A stretch of DNA of 64,000 nt from Mycolicibacter heraklionensis (GTDB lineage: Bacteria > Actinomycetota > Actinomycetes > Mycobacteriales > Mycobacteriaceae), in NCBI RefSeq assembly GCF_019645815.1, contig NZ_CP080997.1, forward strand, positions 3,786,880-3,850,879. The letters run 5' to 3'. The notes beneath the pieces were generated by a model that did no database searches, had not been told where the DNA came from, and saw only the letters and a program-made list of their open reading frames with translations. This document shows positions 25,400-33,127 of this stretch, in pieces. Position 1 is the stretch's first letter. Each line of letters begins with the position of its first letter. The position numbers and the translations under genes were made by a program.

Positions 25400-26263
25400 T
25401 TATGGCGCCGGGCGGACGACGACGACCGGCGCATGCGCCGACTGCACCACCGCCTGGCTGACCGAACCCAGCAGCATGCCGGCGAAGCCGCCGCGGCCGT
25501 GGCTGCCCACCACCACCAGCTGAGCCTCCTGGGACTGGTCGACGAGTTGGTCGGCGGGCCGGTCATCGACCACCACCCGGCGCACCGTGACGTCGGGGTA
25601 ACGCTCCCGCCAACCCGCCAACCGCTCGGCCAGGGCCAATTCGCCTTCGGACGCCATCGCCGCCGTGTCGATGCCGGGGAAGTCCAGCAGGCCGGTGTCG
25701 TGCCAGGCATACACGGCGATCAGTTCCACCCCGCGCAGCGAGGCCTCTTCGAATGCCAGCGCCGTTGCGGCCTCCGACACCGGGGACCCGTCGATGCCGA
25801 CCACCACCGGTGCGGTGTCGGGGCGCCGATGGTCCTCGTGGATGACCACGACCGGGCAGTGCGCGTGCCGCACCAGCGACGAGCTGACCGAGCCGAGCAA
25901 CAGGCGGCGCATCCGCCCGTGCCCGCGGGACCCGACCACCAGGCGGCCGGCCTCGCGGCTCATGTCCACCAGTATCGGGACCGTGGAGCCCACGACGGTC
26001 TCGGCGGCGACCTGCGTCGCCCCGGCTGCCTCGGCGATCCCGACAGCCTCGCGCAGGTGGCGTTCGCCCTGGTCACGCTGCCACTCGGTGTAGCCGGGCG
26101 GCATCGGTGTCTCAGGGAAGGTCATCACCACCGGGGAAGCGAGCACGTGGACCAGGTTCAGCGGCAGGTTGTGCAGCGCGGCGTCCCGCGCCGCCCAATC
26201 GACTGCCGCCACCGACGACGGCGATCCGTCGACACCGACCAGGATTCCGGGAGTGGACGACAT
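25400..26263 (-). CDS. Tandem universal stress protein
   Basis: 287 aa with two USP domains (about 1-145 and 150-287). Each has an N-terminal Val-Gly-Val/Ile-Asp-Gly-Ser and an ATP-binding Gly-Ser-x-Gly-x-Gly: Gly-Ser-Arg-Gly-His-Gly-Arg and Gly-Ser-His-Gly-Arg-Gly-Gly, each followed by Leu-Leu-Gly-Ser-Val-Ser. Tandem ATP-binding USPs such as Rv2623 and Rv1996 influence growth under hypoxia. I see no DosR palindrome upstream, so the hypoxia link is not supported by the sequence. It converges with mmpL (nine bases apart). Confidence 0.92.
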   Translation of the reverse strand: MSSTPGILVGVDGSPSSVAAVDWAARDAALHNLPLNLVHVLASPVVMTFPETPMPPGYTEWQRDQGERHLREAVGIAEAAGATQVAAETVVGSTVPILVDMSREAGRLVVGSRGHGRMRRLLLGSVSSSLVRHAHCPVVVIHEDHRRPDTAPVVVGIDGSPVSEAATALAFEEASLRGVELIAVYAWHDTGLLDFPGIDTAAMASEGELALAERLAGWRERYPDVTVRRVVVDDRPADQLVDQSQEAQLVVVGSHGRGGFAGMLLGSVSQAVVQSAHAPVVVVRPAP

Positions 26264-26343
26264 CGGGGCTCCCTACCTTTCTCTTTGCGCTCGACGACCT
26301 CTCTGGACCCCTACCACGCTAATCCGAACGAGGCTGTGGCACC

Positions 26344-27495
26344 GTGGTGGACATGGTTGGCATGTCGGTCACGATCGACCCGCGCCGGCATGACGCGGTG
26401 CTGTTGCGCCTCGACGGTAATGCCGACACTGAAGCACTGGCCAAGGCCCTGACCGAGCGGCTGCAACAAGCCGGCGTGCGGGTGGCTGCGGCGGCCTCCA
26501 ACAGCTCCGACGGTTCCGGCGACGAACTGGTTTCTGCCGCCGCCGGGTTGGCGGTGCGGCCGGGCCGCTGCGTAGTGCTCACCGACTCCGAATCGGGTGT
26601 AACCGCCGCTCGCAGTGCCGGATTCGCCCTGGTGATCGGCGTGGCGTGCGACGGCGGTGATGTGGCGGTGGACGATCCGAGCGCGGTGCAGGTGCGTACC
26701 GGAGATCGGCCGATGTCGGCCCTGCCGGATGCGATGACAACTGCGAAGTTGCGCGATCTCGATCACCCGGCGGTGTTCTTCGATTTCGACGGGACCCTCT
26801 CAGACATCGTCGACGATCCCGACGCGGCCCGGCCGGTGGCCGGCGCGGTGGATGCGTTGGCCGCGTTGGCCGCCCAATGCCCGGTCGCGGTGCTGTCCGG
26901 CCGGGACCTGGCCGACGTGCGGGCCCGGGTGGGGCTGGACGGGATCTGGTATGCGGGCAGCCACGGCTTCGAGCTGATCGGGCCGGACGGCGCCCACCAC
27001 CAGAACGACGCCGCGGTCGATGCGGTGCTGGTGCTGGCCGCCGCGGCCGGTTCGCTGACCGAGCAGCTTGGTGCGATCCCGGGAATAGTGGTGGAACACA
27101 AGCGCTTCGCCGTCGCCGTGCACTACCGCAACGTCGCCCGGGATCGGGTCGGCGAGGTGCTGGCGGCGGTGCGTGATACCGGTCGGCGCCGCGGGCTGCG
27201 GGTCACGACCGGGCGCGAGGTGATCGAGCTGCGCCCCGAAATCGACTGGGACAAGGGCCGCACGCTGCGCTGGCTGCTGGATCGGATGACCGGGGTGAGG
27301 ACCCCGCTGTTCCTCGGCGACGACATCACCGACGAGGACGCGTTCGACGCGGTCGCCGAACTGGGCGGCATCGGAATCATCGTGCGGCACAACGACGACG
27401 GCGACCGCGCTACCGCCGCCCGTTACGCCCTGGACAGCCCGGCGCAGGTAGCCGAGTTCACCGCGCGGTTGGCCGAGCGCCTGGCCGCCGGCTGA
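26344..27495 (+). CDS. otsB: Trehalose-6-phosphate phosphatase OtsB
   Basis: 383 aa. HAD-fold phosphatase that makes trehalose from trehalose-6-phosphate. Motif I is Asp147-x-Asp149 in Phe-Phe-Asp-Phe-Asp-Gly-Thr-Leu-Ser-Asp; also Ser-Gly-Arg-Asp-Leu-Ala, Gly-Ser-His-Gly-Phe-Glu and motif IV Gly-Asp-Asp-Ile-Thr-Asp-Glu-Asp. The N-terminal ~120 residues form the degenerate HAD-like extension known from mycobacterial OtsB2 (Thr-Ile-Asp-Pro-Arg-Arg-His-Asp). Start is GTG 26344, with ATG 26353 or 26362 as alternatives. Trehalose feeds trehalose mycolates. Confidence 0.93.
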   Translation: MVDMVGMSVTIDPRRHDAVLLRLDGNADTEALAKALTERLQQAGVRVAAAASNSSDGSGDELVSAAAGLAVRPGRCVVLTDSESGVTAARSAGFALVIGVACDGGDVAVDDPSAVQVRTGDRPMSALPDAMTTAKLRDLDHPAVFFDFDGTLSDIVDDPDAARPVAGAVDALAALAAQCPVAVLSGRDLADVRARVGLDGIWYAGSHGFELIGPDGAHHQNDAAVDAVLVLAAAAGSLTEQLGAIPGIVVEHKRFAVAVHYRNVARDRVGEVLAAVRDTGRRRGLRVTTGREVIELRPEIDWDKGRTLRWLLDRMTGVRTPLFLGDDITDEDAFDAVAELGGIGIIVRHNDDGDRATAARYALDSPAQVAEFTARLAERLAAG

Positions 27496-27633
27496 CCCTC
27501 ACCCTCATCCTCACCAGCCGAGCGTGCGCGTCTGCACGCGACACGCCGCGGTTTGACGTACAACTGCGCACCTTCGCGAACGGTGCCTACCTGGCCAGAA
27601 CAGCCAAGCCGGGGGCACCCGGCGCGCAAGCCT

Positions 27634-28503
27634 TTAGTCCCGGTACTCCGCCGCACCGTCGTCGAGCACCACTCGCGGGTTGGCGCCGTCGGGACCGGCG
27701 GCCTCGGTGCGGAACACCGCCTTGCCCGGCTCGGTCCGCCAGATCCAGGTGGTCAGCGTCTCCCCCGGGAACACCGGGTCGGTGAACCGTGCCGAGATGG
27801 CGCTGACCCGGCTGGCGTCGCCGCCGCCGAGTTCGGCGACCAGCGCGCGGCCGGCGAAACCGTAGGTGCACAGCCCGTGCAGGATCGGCTTGGGGAAGCC
27901 GGCCAGTGTGGTGGCGAACCACGGGTCGCTGTGCAGCGGGTTGCGGTCACCGGAGAGCCGATACAGCAGCGCCTGGTCCTCCCGGGTCACATACGAGATG
28001 CGTGAATCCGGTTGCGCGTCCGGGATCTGCGGCGCGACCGCCCGTTGCCCGGGTTCCCCGCCGAAGCCGCCGGCCTTGCGGATGACCAGGGTGGTCAGCG
28101 TCTCGACGACGGGCTCGGAGGTCTTCGAATCGGTGCCGCGCGCCCGCAGCATCACGACGGCGTTCTTACCCTCGCCCTTGTCCTGGATGTCGGCCACCTC
28201 GGCCACCACCTGCAGGCTTCCGGCGGGCGGCAGCGGCGCGAAGAGGCGCACCTCTTGGGAGCCGTGCAGCAGCAGCGCCGGATTGAACGTGCCGATCTTG
28301 CCGACGGCCGCGAAGCCCATGCAGCAGATGACGGCGTAGGTGGGCAGCACCTGCTGGGGAATGTCGTGGCTGTTCTCGGTGGTGAACGCCAGGTCCGCTG
28401 TTCCGGCGCCGACTCCGAGCGCATAGAGCATGGTCTCGCGATCGGTCCATTCGAACCGCACGGGGTCGGTGGTAACGCCGATGGCTGTCGGGTCCAGTGC
28501 CAC
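27634..28503 (-). CDS. MaoC-type (R)-enoyl-CoA hydratase (HtdY / Rv3389c family)
   Basis: 289 aa from GTG 28503, with GAGGAG seven bases upstream. Double hot-dog fold: an N-terminal non-catalytic half (Met-Leu-Tyr-Ala-Leu-Gly-Val-Gly-Ala) and a C-terminal half with the hydratase-2 motif Tyr-Arg-Leu-Ser-Gly-Asp-Arg-Asn-Pro-Leu-His-Ser-Asp, whose Asp and His are catalytic, followed by Ile-Leu-His-Gly-Leu-Cys-Thr-Tyr-Gly. It hydrates trans-2-enoyl-CoA to (R)-3-hydroxyacyl-CoA. Adjacent to the divergent lpqD as in M. tuberculosis. Confidence 0.92.
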   Translation of the reverse strand: MALDPTAIGVTTDPVRFEWTDRETMLYALGVGAGTADLAFTTENSHDIPQQVLPTYAVICCMGFAAVGKIGTFNPALLLHGSQEVRLFAPLPPAGSLQVVAEVADIQDKGEGKNAVVMLRARGTDSKTSEPVVETLTTLVIRKAGGFGGEPGQRAVAPQIPDAQPDSRISYVTREDQALLYRLSGDRNPLHSDPWFATTLAGFPKPILHGLCTYGFAGRALVAELGGGDASRVSAISARFTDPVFPGETLTTWIWRTEPGKAVFRTEAAGPDGANPRVVLDDGAAEYRD

Positions 28504-28592
28504 GAATTCTCCTCATTCACCTCGGACGGATTGGCCCCACCATTTCAGCAGAACCGGCCCCGCCGGCGCCATCAACACGGCAGGCTGTCGCC

Positions 28593-29300
28593 ATGGGGAA
28601 GCGCACTTGGGGAACCGTATTCGCAATGTTGGCGGCGGCGCTGGCCGCAGTCCTGGTGCTCGGCGGCTGTTCGGGGACGCCGCACCCGCGCAACATCACC
28701 CTGACGCTGATCCGGCACGCCGAATCGGAAAGCAACGCCGCCGGGATCATCGACACCTCGGTGCCCGGCCCTGGGCTGACCGACAAGGGCCGCGTTCAAG
28801 CCCAGGAGATCGCAAATCAGCTCTCGCGCAACCACTACGACGGCGTCTACGCCTCCTCGATGCTGCGCGCCCAGCAGACCGCCGCCCCGCTGGCGCGCGA
28901 ACTCGGCCGTCAGGTGCAGGTGCTGCCCGGCCTGCGGGAGATCAGCGCCGGCTGGTTCGGCGACAAGCCCGGGTCCATGGTGGACGCGGCGTATCTGCTG
29001 GCTCCGCTGGCCTGGATTCACGGTGAGCGGACCACGGCCATCCCCGGCTCGATCGACGGCAACCAGTTCAACGACGAGTTCGGCGCCGCGGTCCAGCAGA
29101 TCTACGACGCCGGCGACGCCAACCCGGTGGCGTTCGCGCACGGGGCGTCGATCATGACCTGGACGCTGATGAACGTCAAGAATCCCCGTGACGAGCTGTT
29201 GACCGACCATCCGCTGCCCAACCTCGGCAAGGTGGTGATCACCGGCAACCCGGCCACCGGCTGGAAACTGGTGGACTGGGACGGGATTCGCGCGTTCTGA
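28593..29300 (+). CDS. lpqD: Lipoprotein LpqD, histidine phosphatase (phosphoglycerate mutase-like) family
   Basis: 235 aa from ATG 28593. A lipoprotein signal peptide ends in the lipobox Leu-Gly-Gly-Cys near residue 22, so the protein should be anchored on the outer face of the membrane. The mature domain carries the catalytic Arg-His-Ala-Glu-Ser-Glu-Ser-Asn (RHG-type motif), Ser-Ser-Met-Leu-Arg-Ala-Gln-Gln-Thr-Ala and the late His in Ala-His-Gly-Ala-Ser. The substrate is unknown. Twelve bases before the TMEM175-type gene, so probably co-transcribed. Confidence 0.9.
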   Translation: MGKRTWGTVFAMLAAALAAVLVLGGCSGTPHPRNITLTLIRHAESESNAAGIIDTSVPGPGLTDKGRVQAQEIANQLSRNHYDGVYASSMLRAQQTAAPLARELGRQVQVLPGLREISAGWFGDKPGSMVDAAYLLAPLAWIHGERTTAIPGSIDGNQFNDEFGAAVQQIYDAGDANPVAFAHGASIMTWTLMNVKNPRDELLTDHPLPNLGKVVITGNPATGWKLVDWDGIRAF

Positions 29301-29312
29301 CGCCAGGCGCCG

Positions 29313-29978
29313 ATGAGCACGTCTGACGGCTCCGATGCTCCGGCCGGCTTGACCGACACGGGACGAGTGGAGGCGTTCAGCGACGGTGTCTTCGCGATCG
29401 CGGTGACCCTGCTGGTGCTCGACCTCAAAGCACCCGAGCACACCCCCGGACAGCTGCTGGATGCGCTGATCCGGCAGTGGCCGGCTTATCTCGGCTACGT
29501 CGCGTCGTTCGGCTACGTCGCGGTGATCTGGCTCAACCACCACCAGGCGTTCACCGCGATCAAACAGGTCGACAAGGGTGTACACCTGGCCAACATCGCG
29601 TTGCTGTTCACCACGGCGCTCATCCCGTTTCCGACCGCGGTGCTCTCCCGCGCGTTCATCGACGGCGCCGACACCCCCGACGCGCGTACCGCGGTGGCCC
29701 TGTACGCCGGCATTCTGGCGGCCATGTGCGCGAGTTGGCTGCTGCTGTTCGACCAGGTCAGCCGATGCCCCGAGCGGCTGGTCGCCGACGAGGCGGATCC
29801 GCGCGTGTTCGCCGCCCAGCGGTTTCGGTCGATGACCGGGATCGTCGCCTATCTGGTGGCGGGCGTGATCGGCGTGGTGTGGTCGCCGATGGTCGCGCTG
29901 GCGGTTTTCGTCGTGATGCCGGCCTTCTACGCGATCAACATCCCGGGCATCGGACGGCGAGACTCAACTCACCATTGA
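29313..29978 (+). CDS. TMEM175-type (DUF1211) membrane protein, putative potassium channel
   Basis: 221 aa with about six membrane helices. The first helix carries the family signature Arg-x-Glu-Ala-Phe-Ser-Asp-Gly-Val-Phe-Ala-Ile-Ala-Val-Thr-Leu-Leu (about 18-36), whose Phe-Ser-Asp motif lines the pore in TMEM175 channels. Bacterial members form tetramers permeable to potassium. The gene lies between lpqD and acrA1; in M. tuberculosis these two are adjacent as I recall, so this is an insertion by comparison. Confidence 0.85.
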   Translation: MSTSDGSDAPAGLTDTGRVEAFSDGVFAIAVTLLVLDLKAPEHTPGQLLDALIRQWPAYLGYVASFGYVAVIWLNHHQAFTAIKQVDKGVHLANIALLFTTALIPFPTAVLSRAFIDGADTPDARTAVALYAGILAAMCASWLLLFDQVSRCPERLVADEADPRVFAAQRFRSMTGIVAYLVAGVIGVVWSPMVALAVFVVMPAFYAINIPGIGRRDSTHH

Positions 29979-30009
29979 CGTAGCCGACCCGAGCGACCAC
30001 CATGACCGC

Positions 30010-32040
30010 ATGCGTTATGTCGTTACCGGCGGTACCGGGTTTATTGGGCGGCGGGCGGTGTCGCGTCTGCTGGAGGCCAGGCCGGATGCGCAGGTGTGGG
30101 TGCTGGTGCGCCGCGCCTCGCTGGGCCGCTTCGAAGCCCTCGCCTCTCCGAACGGCCAGGCGTGGGGCGAACGGGTCAAACCCCTGGTCGGAGACCTGAC
30201 AGCGGAGGATCTCGGGCTGAACGACACGGTGCTCGCCGAACTCGGCGACATCGACCATGTGCTGCACTGCGCGGCCATCTACGACATCACCGCCGGCGCG
30301 GCCGAGCAGCAGGCGGCCAACGTCGAGGGCACTCGCGCGGTGATCGGGCTGGCAAAGCGACTCGACGCCACCTTGTCGCATGTGTCGTCGATCGCGGTGG
30401 CCGGCAACTACGCCGGCGAGTTCACCGAAGACGACTTCGACATCGGCCAGGAGCTGCCGACCCCGTATCACCAGACCAAGTTCGAGGCCGAAGCGCTGGT
30501 GCGCTCGACACCGGGACTGCGCTACCGGGTGTACCGCCCGGCGGTGGTGGTGGGCGATTCCCGCACCGGCGAGATGGACAAGGTCGACGGGCCGTACTAC
30601 TTCTTTCCGCTGCTGGCCAAGCTGGCGGCCCTGCCCCGGCTCACCCCGATGGCGCTGCCCCACACCGGACGCACCAACATCGTTCCGGTCGACTACGTCG
30701 CCGATGCGCTGATCGAGCTGATGCACGCCGACGGGTACGACGGGCGCACCTTCCACCTCACCGCACCGCGATCCATCGGGCTGCCCGACATCTACCGGGC
30801 CGTCGCTCGCGAAGCCGGGCTTCCGCCGCTGCGCGCCACGCTGCCCGGTTCCGTGGCGGCGCCGGTGCTCAATGTCCGCGGACGAGCCCGGGTGTGGCGC
30901 AACATGATGGCCACCCAGCTGGGTCTACCCGCCGAGGTGCTCGACCTGGTGAACCTGCGGCCGACGTTCGTCGCCGACGCCACCCGCGCGGCGCTGCAGG
31001 GCACGGGCGTTCGGCTACCCGAGTTCGCCGACTACGCGCCGAGACTGTGGCGGTACTGGGCGCAGCACCTGGATCCCGACCGGGCCCGCCGCGACGATCC
31101 GGCCGGGCCGCTGGTCGGGCGGCACGTCATCATCACCGGGGCGTCCAGCGGCATCGGCCGGGCCTCGGCGGTCGCCGTGGCCGAGCGCGGCGGCACGGTC
31201 TTCGCGCTGGCCCGCAGTGGCTCGGCGCTCGACGAGCTGGTGGCCGAGATCCGAGCCGCCGGTGGGCAGGCGTATGCGTTCACCTGTGACGTCACCGACT
31301 CGGCGTCGGTGGAGCACACCGTCAAGGACATCCTGGGCCGGTTCGAGCACGTCGACTACCTGGTGAACAACGCCGGCCGGTCGATCCGCCGCTCGGTGAC
31401 CAACTCCACCGACCGGCTGCACGACTACGAGCGCACGATGGCGGTCAACTACTTCGGTGCGGTGCGGATGGTGCTGGCCTTGCTACCGCACTGGCGGGAA
31501 CGGCGATTCGGCCACGTCGTCAACGTCTCCAGCGAAGGGGTGCTGGCCAACAGCCCCCGCTACAGCGCGTACGTGCCCACCAAGGCGGCGCTGGACGCGT
31601 TCGCCGACGTGGTGTCGACCGAGACGCTGTCGGACCACATCACGTTCACCACCATCCATATGCCGCTGGTGGCCACTCCGATGATCGCGCCGTCGCGAAA
31701 GCATCTGCCGGTCGGGGCGATCAGCGCCGAGCACGCGGCGGCCATGGTGGTGCGTGGCCTGGTCGAGAAGCCGGACCGGATCGACACCCCGCTGGGCACC
31801 CTGGCCGAGACCGGCAACTACATCACCCCCGGGCTGGCGCGCCGGGTTCTGCACCAGGTCTACCTGGGCTACCCCGACTCGCCCGCGGCGCGCGGCGTGG
31901 CGCCCAGTGACACCGTTGCATCCGTTGCGGCGCGACCGGCTCGACGCCGCCCGAAGCGGCCGTCGCGGGCGATCACCCGGGTGCGGGTGCCCCGCCCGGT
32001 CAAGCGGGCGGTGCGGTTGGTTCCGGGCGTGTACTGGTGA
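30010..32040 (+). CDS. acrA1: Two-domain SDR fatty acyl-CoA/ACP reductase AcrA1
   Basis: 676 aa. N-terminal extended SDR domain with Gly-Gly-Thr-Gly-Phe-Ile-Gly (about 7-13), Ser-Ser-Ile-Ala-Val and Tyr-His-Gln-Thr-Lys active-site segments; C-terminal classical SDR domain from about 370 with Thr-Gly-Ala-Ser-Ser-Gly-Ile-Gly, Asn-Asn-Ala-Gly, Val-Ser-Ser-Glu-Gly and Tyr-Val-Pro-Thr-Lys. The last ~40 residues are Arg-rich and basic. Proteins of this design reduce fatty acyl-CoA to aldehyde or alcohol and have been linked to wax ester or mycolate reduction. Positional orthologue of Rv3391. The cmaA1 gene that lies between acrA1 and iunH in M. tuberculosis is absent. Confidence 0.9.
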   Translation: MRYVVTGGTGFIGRRAVSRLLEARPDAQVWVLVRRASLGRFEALASPNGQAWGERVKPLVGDLTAEDLGLNDTVLAELGDIDHVLHCAAIYDITAGAAEQQAANVEGTRAVIGLAKRLDATLSHVSSIAVAGNYAGEFTEDDFDIGQELPTPYHQTKFEAEALVRSTPGLRYRVYRPAVVVGDSRTGEMDKVDGPYYFFPLLAKLAALPRLTPMALPHTGRTNIVPVDYVADALIELMHADGYDGRTFHLTAPRSIGLPDIYRAVAREAGLPPLRATLPGSVAAPVLNVRGRARVWRNMMATQLGLPAEVLDLVNLRPTFVADATRAALQGTGVRLPEFADYAPRLWRYWAQHLDPDRARRDDPAGPLVGRHVIITGASSGIGRASAVAVAERGGTVFALARSGSALDELVAEIRAAGGQAYAFTCDVTDSASVEHTVKDILGRFEHVDYLVNNAGRSIRRSVTNSTDRLHDYERTMAVNYFGAVRMVLALLPHWRERRFGHVVNVSSEGVLANSPRYSAYVPTKAALDAFADVVSTETLSDHITFTTIHMPLVATPMIAPSRKHLPVGAISAEHAAAMVVRGLVEKPDRIDTPLGTLAETGNYITPGLARRVLHQVYLGYPDSPAARGVAPSDTVASVAARPARRRPKRPSRAITRVRVPRPVKRAVRLVPGVYW

Positions 32041-32050
32041 ACCTGCGCCC

Positions 32051-33118
32051 GTGACGCCGCCCGTCTTCGCCGACTTCGACACCGGCGTCGACGACGCGGT
32101 CGCGCTGGTGTATCTGCTGTCCAGCCCGGATGCCGAACTTGTCGGGATCGCGGCAACCGGCGGAAACGTTGCGGTGCAGCAGGTCTGCCGCAACAACCTG
32201 GCCCTGTTGGAGCTGTGCGGGGCATCCGGAGTCCCGGTGTCCCAGGGCGCCGACGCGCCGCTGAACGGCCCGGTCCACACCGCGGAGACTCTGCACGGGC
32301 CCCAGGGGCTGGGATATGCCGAATTGCCGCCCGGCACCGGGCAGCTCACCGGATACGACGCCGCCGCGGCCTGGGTCGCCGCCGCGCGGGAACATCCGGG
32401 GCAGCTGATCGGGTTGGCCACCGGCCCGCTGACCAACCTGGCATTGGCGCTGCGAGCCGAACCGGCACTGCCCACGCTGCTGCGTCGGCTGGTGATCATG
32501 GGCGGCGCCTTCGAAGGCGAGCGGTCCGGCTGGGCCGAGTTCAACATCGGATTCGACCCGGAGGCAGCCGCCGAGGTATTCACGACGTGGGGAGCAGTTG
32601 CGCCGCAACGGCTCCCGATCGTGTGCGGTCTGGATCTGACCCGACATATCGCGATCACGCCGGCGATCCTGGCGCGGCTGGCCGCGCCGGCTGACAACCC
32701 GGTGGTTCAGCGAGGCTCGACGAAGGAGAGGCGAAGCTGGAACCGCCGCATCAACCCGGTGGTTCAGCGAGGCTCGACGAAGGAGAGGCGAAGCTGGAAC
32801 CACCGCATCAACCCGGTGGTCCGGATGCTGAACGACGCGCTGCGGTTCTATTTCGAGGCACACGAGGCGCGGGGCCACGGCTACCTGGCGTATCTGCACG
32901 ACCCGCTGGCCGCGGCGGTCGCACTGGAACCCGAACTGGTGACGACCCGCCCGGCTGCACTCAGGGTCGAGCTCGCGCCCGGGGCGGCGCGCGGGCGGAC
33001 GATCCCCGACTGGGACGCGCGCCATCCCAACGCGCTGATCGGCGTCGGAGTCGACCCGGCGGTGTTCTTCGACCGGTTCGTGCAGCGGGTCGGCGCATTC
33101 GCCGGCCGGCTGGGCTGA
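32051..33118 (+). CDS. iunH: Nucleoside hydrolase IunH carrying an in-frame repeat insertion
   Basis: 355 aa from GTG 32051, about 40 longer than usual (M. tuberculosis about 308). Cleaves the N-glycosidic bond of purine or pyrimidine nucleosides. The calcium-binding motif is Asp-Phe-Asp-Thr-Gly-Val-Asp-Asp; Asn-Ile-Gly-Phe-Asp-Pro-Glu-Ala and the late His-Asp-Pro-Leu-Ala-Ala-Ala-Val are also present. The excess comes from two 19-residue repeats (about 216-253; Asn-Pro-Val-Val-Gln-Arg-Gly-Ser-Thr-Lys) inserted just before Asn-Pro-Val-Val-Arg-Met-Leu. Apart from the insertion all motifs are intact, so the enzyme may remain active with a surface loop. Confidence 0.9.
   Translation: MTPPVFADFDTGVDDAVALVYLLSSPDAELVGIAATGGNVAVQQVCRNNLALLELCGASGVPVSQGADAPLNGPVHTAETLHGPQGLGYAELPPGTGQLTGYDAAAAWVAAAREHPGQLIGLATGPLTNLALALRAEPALPTLLRRLVIMGGAFEGERSGWAEFNIGFDPEAAAEVFTTWGAVAPQRLPIVCGLDLTRHIAITPAILARLAAPADNPVVQRGSTKERRSWNRRINPVVQRGSTKERRSWNHRINPVVRMLNDALRFYFEAHEARGHGYLAYLHDPLAAAVALEPELVTTRPAALRVELAPGAARGRTIPDWDARHPNALIGVGVDPAVFFDRFVQRVGAFAGRLG
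32696..32809. repeat. Two 57-bp tandem repeats inserted in frame in iunH
   Basis: Unit 1 is 32696-32752 and unit 2 is 32753-32809; they differ at one base (cgccgc versus accgc near the end). An 11-base partial third copy (AACCCGGTGGT) begins at 32810. Each unit contains an imperfect inverted repeat: CGGTGGTTCAGC near one end and GCTGGAACCACCG near the other, so the unit can fold as a hairpin. It keeps the reading frame and adds 19 residues per copy. Confidence 0.95.
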
Positions 33119-33127
33119 TAGCCCGGT

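Noticed and set aside
26200..26343. DosR-type palindrome upstream of the universal stress protein
   Set aside because: No sequence close to the GGGACTTNNGGCCCT-type box could be found, so the hypoxia regulon link was not made.
32696..32820. CRISPR array or IS end at the 57-bp repeats
   Set aside because: There are no spacers, the units abut directly, no cas gene or transposase is near, and the frame of iunH is kept.
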